In this document: piece after piece, positions 59,161 through 64,000 of the stretch | Position numbering within the stretch: position 1 is the stretch's first letter | How the letters are laid out: every line of letters begins with the position of its first letter | Assembly: GCF_010723575.1 (NCBI RefSeq) | Contig: NZ_BLKZ01000001.1 | Location: 1,426,001 to 1,490,000 of the forward strand | Origin: Mycobacterium bourgelatii | GTDB taxonomy: Bacteria; Actinomycetota; Actinomycetes; Mycobacteriales; Mycobacteriaceae | DNA length: 64,000 nucleotides | Direction: 5' to 3' | The notes under the pieces: model-generated | The model's input: only the letters and a program-made list of their open reading frames with translations | What the model was told of the DNA's origin: nothing | Databases searched by the model: none | Made by a program: the position numbers and the translations under genes

Positions 59161-59972
59161 GGAACCTCCACTGCATCGGACAGCGGTTGCCATTGTGGAA
59201 CCCGCTTTTCGCGCCACGCGCGAACCCCTTCGGCATGGTCGGGGTGGTTGCGCAACTGCCAGATCTCTTCGGCCGCTTCGTTGCGCGCCTGGGTAAGACC
59301 GACCTCCAGAGATCGCCACAGCGCTTTTTTGGTGGCGCGCATGGCCGTAGGTGAGTTAGTGGCGATCGCCGCGGCCAGTCGCGCCGCCGCTGCGCGAAGT
59401 TGGTCGTCCGGCACCACCTCGGAGAGGATCCCCAATTCGTATGCGCGCTGCGCCGAGACGCGTTCGCCCTTGCCGATGAGCGCCATTCGGGTGATGGCCT
59501 CCATCGGTGACTTCCGCAGCAGGGTGATCGCCTCGTAGGCCACGGCCTGGCCCACCGATACATGGGGGTCAACGAACGACGCCGACTCCGCGGCGATGAC
59601 GATGTCGGCATCCGCCACCAGGTGCAGCCCGCCGCCCGCGCACACCCCATTTACCGCAGCGATCACCGGTTTCCACACCTGGCAGTGCCATGACGAGATC
59701 ATCAGCGTGGCGTCCCGGGTCCGGCGGGAATGTCGGCGCATCGCATCTTTGTCGCGCGCTACCTGCACGACGTCCATACCCGTGCAGAATGCCTTGCCGT
59801 TGGCGGTGTTGACGATGACCCGCACCTCGGGGTCGGCATCGAGTTCGCGCCACGCGGCTTCGAGTTCGTCGAGCATCAGGGCGTCGAAGGCGTTGCCGGC
59901 GTCGGGTCGGTTCAGGATGAGCCATCCGACGCCGTCCGACTTCTCGACGTCCAGGCGTTGGTAGGGGCTCAC
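59157..59972 (-). CDS. Enoyl-CoA hydratase/isomerase family protein
   Basis: A 271-aa crotonase-fold paralogue of the preceding entry: WLILNRPDAGNAFDALML, AFCTGMDVVQVARD, IAAVNGVCAGGGLHL and ASFVDPHVSVGQAVAYE. It has the same FVDPHVS substitution. The GTG at 59972 makes a GTGA overlap with the acyl-CoA dehydrogenase stop. The pair probably forms a heteromer. Confidence 0.88.
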   Translation of the reverse strand: MSPYQRLDVEKSDGVGWLILNRPDAGNAFDALMLDELEAAWRELDADPEVRVIVNTANGKAFCTGMDVVQVARDKDAMRRHSRRTRDATLMISSWHCQVWKPVIAAVNGVCAGGGLHLVADADIVIAAESASFVDPHVSVGQAVAYEAITLLRKSPMEAITRMALIGKGERVSAQRAYELGILSEVVPDDQLRAAAARLAAAIATNSPTAMRATKKALWRSLEVGLTQARNEAAEEIWQLRNHPDHAEGVRAWREKRVPQWQPLSDAVEVP

Positions 59973-61219
59973 GACCGCGGGATGTCCTTCCAGGGCTTGC
60001 CCTTCCATGGGTCGGGTTCTCTGGGCAACCCGAGTACCCGTTCGCCCAGGATGTTCTTGTTGATGTCGGTGGTGCCGCCTTCGGTCCCGTTGGCGAGGCT
60101 GCGCAGCATGCCGTGTACTTCCCGCGGCATCGCGTCCGGGTCGTCGGTGGCGGGCCACGCTACGGCGTCGGTGCCCAGCAGGTCGACCATGAGATCTTGG
60201 ATCTGCTGATTGAGAACGGCTTGGTGTACCTTGCCGATCGACGAGGCGGCTCCGGGCGATTGCCCGGCCGAAAGTGCCGCGCGGACCCGGGCGTTGGTCC
60301 AGGCGCGGACCTGCTCCTGCGCCCACAGACGCATGATTTTGCCCCTGACGACGGGATCGTCCCACCGCCCGGTTTCCCGGGCGAGACTGATCAGGCGCTC
60401 TGCGCTGGATCCGCCCAAACGACCCGAGCCCGCCCCCGAGCCCGAACCCGAAACCATCTGTCGTTCGCTGGACAACGTCGCGGCGCTGACTCGCCATCCG
60501 TCGTTGAGTTCGCCGACGCGATGTGCGTCCGGAACGCGGGCTCCGTCGAGAAAGACCTCGTTGAATTCGGCCTCACCGGTTATTTGGCGGAGGGGACGGA
60601 CCTGGACGCCCGGTTGGTGCATGTCGAGCAAAAAGTAGGTGATGCCCTTGTGTTTTGGCTGTTCGGGGTCGGTGCGGGCGAGCAGGATCGCGAAGTCGGC
60701 TTCGTGCGCCCAGGTGGTCCAGACCTTTTGTCCGGTGATCACCCACCCGTCGCCGTCGCGGACCGCGCGCGTGGCGAGCGAGGCGAGATCGGAACCGGCA
60801 CCGGGCTCACTGAACAGCTGGCACCACTTCTCCTCGTTGCGCACTATCGGCGGCAGGAAACGGCGACGTTGTTCCTCGGTGCCATGACTGAACAGCGCTG
60901 CAGCGGTGTTGTAGAGGCCCAACGGATTGAGCCGGGAAAGCCGCAGTGGACGTAGCGTCTCCTCGATCGCGCGTGCCACTTCGGCTCCGACGCCCAGCCC
61001 ACCGTATTCGGGTAGCCAGGTTGGCACGACCAGGCCCGACCGCGCGAACGTCGGGTACCACCGCTCGTAGTCGGCGGGGCTTCGGACGGCGCGCAACGCT
61101 TTTGGCCCCTCGGCGGCCGCCGTCCGCCAAGATTCGGGCACCTCCGCTGCGATCCAGTGTTCGACCGCCTCGACCGCTGCGGTCACGCTGGTGGATTCGC
61201 TGATCGGTAGCCTGGTCAT
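59969..61219 (-). CDS. Acyl-CoA dehydrogenase
   Basis: A 416-aa acyl-CoA dehydrogenase: WLPEYGGLGVGAEVARAIEE, FSEPGAGSDLASLATRAV, WVITGQKVWTTWAHEAD and a C-terminal GTEGGTTDINKNILGERVLG. An unusual Gly/Ser repeat (SGSGSGAGSGRLGG) lies near residue 270. The ATG at 61219 is preferred over a longer frame that enters the neighbouring gene. Co-transcribed with the hydratases. Confidence 0.9.
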   Translation of the reverse strand: MTRLPISESTSVTAAVEAVEHWIAAEVPESWRTAAAEGPKALRAVRSPADYERWYPTFARSGLVVPTWLPEYGGLGVGAEVARAIEETLRPLRLSRLNPLGLYNTAAALFSHGTEEQRRRFLPPIVRNEEKWCQLFSEPGAGSDLASLATRAVRDGDGWVITGQKVWTTWAHEADFAILLARTDPEQPKHKGITYFLLDMHQPGVQVRPLRQITGEAEFNEVFLDGARVPDAHRVGELNDGWRVSAATLSSERQMVSGSGSGAGSGRLGGSSAERLISLARETGRWDDPVVRGKIMRLWAQEQVRAWTNARVRAALSAGQSPGAASSIGKVHQAVLNQQIQDLMVDLLGTDAVAWPATDDPDAMPREVHGMLRSLANGTEGGTTDINKNILGERVLGLPREPDPWKGKPWKDIPRS

Positions 61220-61226
61220 GATCGTC

Positions 61227-62048
61227 TCACCGGCCCTGGAATTCCGGCTTGCGCTTGTCTTTGAACGCGGCCAGGCCCTCGCGGAAATCCTCACTGCGGC
61301 TGGATATTTCGAGCGCCATCGCCTCGTTCTGTAGGTGTCGGTCAAGGTCCAGTCCATTGCCGCTCTGCAGCAGCCACTTGGTGAGCCCGAGCGCAACCGT
61401 GGGTGCTTCGGCGAGGGTTGATACGAGTTCGGTTGCGGCATTGTCCAATTGGTCTGCGGGGACGGCGCCGTGGATGATGCCCCAGTCCGCCGCGGTAGCC
61501 CCGGTGATTTCTTGTCCGAGCATGAGTAGTTGCCTGGTGCGGACCATGCCGATCAACCGGGGCAGCAACCATGCCGCACCGCTGTCGGGCGAGAAGCCGC
61601 GGGCCATGAACGGCTCCCAGAAGCGGGCGTCGTCGGCGGCCACGCAGAAATCGGCGGCCAGCGCAATGTGGAAGCCTAGACCGGTGGCCCAACCTCGCAC
61701 CACGGCCACGATCGGCACCTGCGTCTCCAACATCAGCGGGATGAGCCGATTAGCTTTGTTGGGCAGGCGGCGCTGCGTGCTGCCCACGCGTGGCTTGCGT
61801 TCCGACTTCGCGTTGTTGGCGATCAGGTCTGAGCCGGCGCAGAAATCCGGCCCCTCGGCATCGATGCGGATAACCCGCACCGACTCGTCGACGCCGGCCG
61901 CCGCGAGATGTCCGATCACGGTGTCGAGCATCACATCGTTGACCGCATTGCGGCGGTCGGCGCGATCCAGGGTCAACCGCAGCATCGAGCCCTGTTGTGC
62001 GGCTTGAAGTCCGGGGACGCTGTCGTAATTCATCCGATCAGCGCTCAC
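61227..62048 (-). CDS. Enoyl-CoA hydratase/isomerase family protein
   Basis: A 273-aa crotonase: LTLDRADRRNAVNDVML, GPDFCAGSDLIAN, VVRGWATGLGFHIALAADF and FWEPFMARGFSPDSGAAWLLPR, which resembles a functional glutamate region. It differs from the tandem pair at 58360-59972. The start is GTG at 62048 (11-base overlap with the preceding gene) or ATG at 62033. In the same minus-strand operon. Confidence 0.87.
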   Translation of the reverse strand: MSADRMNYDSVPGLQAAQQGSMLRLTLDRADRRNAVNDVMLDTVIGHLAAAGVDESVRVIRIDAEGPDFCAGSDLIANNAKSERKPRVGSTQRRLPNKANRLIPLMLETQVPIVAVVRGWATGLGFHIALAADFCVAADDARFWEPFMARGFSPDSGAAWLLPRLIGMVRTRQLLMLGQEITGATAADWGIIHGAVPADQLDNAATELVSTLAEAPTVALGLTKWLLQSGNGLDLDRHLQNEAMALEISSRSEDFREGLAAFKDKRKPEFQGR

Positions 62049-63288
62049 TGAATTGCGCCGACACGGCGGTCAGCAGATCGGTCAGATTCGTCGCACCGCC
62101 AGGCGGGTCGGGCAAGCGCACCGGTCCGCGCTCCCGGCTGGGAAGCAGGATCGTCGCGTGCCCAGGTGTGGTGATCTGGCCGCGGTGGTTGGTCGCGGCA
62201 AGTTCGAGATCGACGGCCGGGCGTTCACCCTCGGCGAGGTACTTGCGTACCACCGAACCGGTGATGGTGTGCAGGTCACCGACGTAATTGAACAGGCGGA
62301 ACTCACAATCGAGCTTCCATAACCAAGCGTCGTCACCCATCCAGTTCGTGCATAGGTGGATCAGCCAGGTCTCGCGCATGCGGCCATAGTCAAAGGTGGT
62401 GGGGTTGCCCGCATTCCGAGCGGCGGCGGGGTCCCAGTGCACGCGTTGTTGAACATCGGGCACACCCTGCTCATTGGGCGTATAGAAGCGCGGAATGCGT
62501 TGCCGGTTGCGCCACGCGAGGCCGAGGGGCCGGACCCCGTAGATTCCGGTGCCCATGCCGACGTGCCAACAGACCATGTCGGTCACGGTGAGCGGCCCCT
62601 TGGTCAGCGGGCCAACCTGGTCTCCTTCGTTGACGTCTTCCCACCAGCGCGGCTCACTCCCGCGCACGGTCTCGCGTGCATAGCGTTCGTCGAGCTCGGC
62701 GATCTCCTCGACGGTCCAGGTCTTGAGCTCGACCGCTTCGTACTTCTTGCGGCCGCGCGCCTTGCTGCGCTCGGTGCGAATCATGTTGCGGTACTGGCCG
62801 CCCAGGATCGTGCCCTCGTCGTCACGGAATACCTGCGCGGACCACTCGTGGACGGCGCGGCCGGCGAACTCGCTCGACTTGTCGAGGGCGGCCACCAGTG
62901 CATTGCGGCGAAAGACTCGGTGGTTGGCGCGCAACGGGGCCCACCACTCGCGCGAGGACGACGCGTAGAAGGCATGTACACCGCGCAGTGGGTCGCCCTT
63001 GGTGAGCGCGCGTTCCTCGTCGGAGAGGGTGGTGACTTCATCCTCGCCGATCAGCGTGTCGCCCCCGATAAGGGCGGGCGGCGCGACAGACTCACCCCAC
63101 ACGGATTTGGCCGCGTACTCCGGATCGGTCCAGAGTGGGTTGGCGTCGCCATAGCTCTCGGCGACGTGCCGAAACGCGTCCTCGTTGGGGCGCAGGTAGT
63201 GAGGAGGTTGCGGGTGCGGAACGGCAATGCCGATGGTGGCGCGCAGGCTGGCCAGGCCTTCGTCGGTGATTCGGCCGGTCTCCGCCAT
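62038..63288 (-). CDS. Double-hotdog (MaoC_N-type) acyl dehydratase-like protein
   Basis: A 416-aa protein with two hotdog halves. The N-terminal half has DEGLASLRATIGIAVPHPQP, NPLWTDPEYAAKSVWGESVAPPALIG and HAFYASSSREWWAPLRANHRV. The C-terminal half has PRWWEDVNEGDQVGPLTKGPLTVTDM and LTVTDMVCWHVGMG. It resembles FAS1-type MaoC-like dehydratases in mycobacterial polyketide or steroid clusters. The ATG at 63288 has a GGGAGG site. It is the first gene of the operon. Dehydration or hydration of a CoA ester is likely. Confidence 0.85.
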   Translation of the reverse strand: MAETGRITDEGLASLRATIGIAVPHPQPPHYLRPNEDAFRHVAESYGDANPLWTDPEYAAKSVWGESVAPPALIGGDTLIGEDEVTTLSDEERALTKGDPLRGVHAFYASSSREWWAPLRANHRVFRRNALVAALDKSSEFAGRAVHEWSAQVFRDDEGTILGGQYRNMIRTERSKARGRKKYEAVELKTWTVEEIAELDERYARETVRGSEPRWWEDVNEGDQVGPLTKGPLTVTDMVCWHVGMGTGIYGVRPLGLAWRNRQRIPRFYTPNEQGVPDVQQRVHWDPAAARNAGNPTTFDYGRMRETWLIHLCTNWMGDDAWLWKLDCEFRLFNYVGDLHTITGSVVRKYLAEGERPAVDLELAATNHRGQITTPGHATILLPSRERGPVRLPDPPGGATNLTDLLTAVSAQFSER

Positions 63289-63396
63289 CGGATTGCCTCC
63301 CCATTGTGGCCCGTGTCTTGGTCGGATAGAGGGCCGGACGAGATGGAAATTAAGATACCCGAAAAACGGAAACGTCGTTAACGCAGGGGCTGACCG

Positions 63397-64000
63397 ATGG
63401 TTGAAGAAGCGTCCGGGATCGTGGTGACGACCGGCGATGACGCGGTCGCCCGCATCACAATAGATCGCCCCGGAGTGGGAAATTCGTTGTCGCCGTTGGC
63501 TCGTGATGCCCTCACCGACGCCTTTTTGCAGGCGAACAACGACCCGGCGGTTCGCGCCGTACTGCTCACCGCGGCCGGTTCCCGGCACTTCTGTTCCGGT
63601 GCGGTACTGCCGTCGGCGGGAGAGCAAGGGGCAGCAGAACCGCCACCGCAGCGCCGCCCGGGTGACGTGGCGCGCATGTTGCAGCACGGTTGGCAGCGGC
63701 TCATTGCGTCGGTGCTGGACTGCGACAAACCGGTGGTTGCGGCCGTCAAGGGCGTCGCAGCAGGGGCGGGCGCGAGCCTGGTGCTGGCGTGCGATCTGGT
63801 TGTCATGTCCACGGAGGCAAGGCTTGTGGCGGCGTTTGTGCATCGCGGCATCCTCCCGGACTCAGGTGCCATCCACCTGCTGACCAGAATTGTCGGTCTG
63901 CGCAAGGCAACCGAGCTCCTGATGCTCGGTGAACCGGTTGGTGCCGCGGAGTGTGAGAGGCTCGGGCTGGTCAATCGCGTGGTGCCACTGGACAATACCG
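63397..64000 (+). CDS. Enoyl-CoA hydratase/isomerase family protein (partial, runs off right edge)
   Basis: At least 201 residues of a crotonase-fold protein: ITIDRPGVGNSLSPLARDAL, SRHFCSGAVLPSAG, VVAAVKGVAAGAGASLVLACD (oxyanion hole) and FVHRGILPDSGAIHLLTRIVG. The ATG at 63397 is the first in frame, divergent from the double-hotdog gene with about 108 bases between, in which I see no palindrome. The C-terminus is beyond the window. Confidence 0.88.
   Translation, partial: MVEEASGIVVTTGDDAVARITIDRPGVGNSLSPLARDALTDAFLQANNDPAVRAVLLTAAGSRHFCSGAVLPSAGEQGAAEPPPQRRPGDVARMLQHGWQRLIASVLDCDKPVVAAVKGVAAGAGASLVLACDLVVMSTEARLVAAFVHRGILPDSGAIHLLTRIVGLRKATELLMLGEPVGAAECERLGLVNRVVPLDNT

Noticed and set aside
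1..64000. Mobile elements, prophage, CRISPR or RNA genes
   Set aside because: No transposase, integrase, direct-repeat array, tRNA-like cloverleaf or rRNA segment was recognised on reading.

Overview
The window is high-GC, almost wholly coding DNA from an actinobacterium, most likely a Mycobacterium. The reasons are frequent GTG and TTG starts, ATGA/GTGA/TGATG gene overlaps, a CYP136-type P450 with its divergent TetR gene, an NDMA-type (mycofactocin-linked) alcohol dehydrogenase, a mycofactocin-type SDR, and a paralogue of the mycobacterial igr (cholesterol side-chain) operon. I see no rRNA, tRNA, insertion sequence, phage gene or CRISPR array. No gap between genes exceeds about 250 bp. The species cannot be named from the sequence alone.

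Layout. (1) 44-7042, minus strand: a membrane cassette (set A: 34-aa peptide, NorD-like VWA protein, NorQ-like AAA+ ATPase, 43-aa peptide, 231-aa polytopic protein, 141-aa protein) followed by an amine-dehydrogenase-like gene. Upstream lie two sister TetR genes that bracket an orphan second copy (B) of the polytopic protein. (2) 7226-15695: SDRs, two amine-dehydrogenase-like genes, a Baeyer-Villiger-type monooxygenase, a lipocalin-like protein of unknown role and an NDMA-type alcohol dehydrogenase. (3) 15806-22041: a TetR, a LivK-like binding protein without a signal peptide, a P450, two more amine-dehydrogenase-like proteins and an SDR. (4) 22061-30811: SDRs, an AveC-family membrane protein, an alpha/beta hydrolase, a mycofactocin-type SDR, an acyl-CoA ligase, a CaiB-type CoA-transferase and a P450. 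(5) 30813-36937: an igr-like operon with a P450, two acyl-CoA dehydrogenases, a ChsH2 split in two, ChsH1 and an Ltp2-like aldolase. (6) 37168-50557: aldehyde dehydrogenase, a double CoA-transferase, MaoC, two of the three amidohydrolases, a luciferase-like oxidoreductase, acyl-CoA dehydrogenases and a CoA ligase. (7) 50554-53949: TetR, CYP136-like P450 and the third amidohydrolase. (8) 54024-56732: a second membrane cassette (set C) followed by two SDRs. (9) 56918 to the end: CoA ligase, enoyl-CoA hydratases, acyl-CoA dehydrogenase and a double-hotdog protein.

Taken together this looks like a catabolic island for a hydrophobic, probably cyclic or branched substrate. Oxygenation by P450s, the BVMO and possibly the membrane cassette would be followed by alcohol and aldehyde oxidation, CoA activation, and beta-oxidation ending in a retro-aldol step. 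The substrate is not evident.

The most interesting feature is the four-part membrane cassette, present as A and C at the two ends with an orphan B. Its polytopic subunit carries invariant His/Asp/Glu residues in all three copies, and in set A it is interleaved with a NorD/NorQ pair, a type of machinery known to activate metalloenzymes. I do not recognise the polytopic protein as any known enzyme. Two repeated palindromes tie the island together: yTGAC-N4-GTCAA around the two sister TetRs and copies A and B, and GAGAAY-N4-RTTCTC in front of at least six transcription units including set C.
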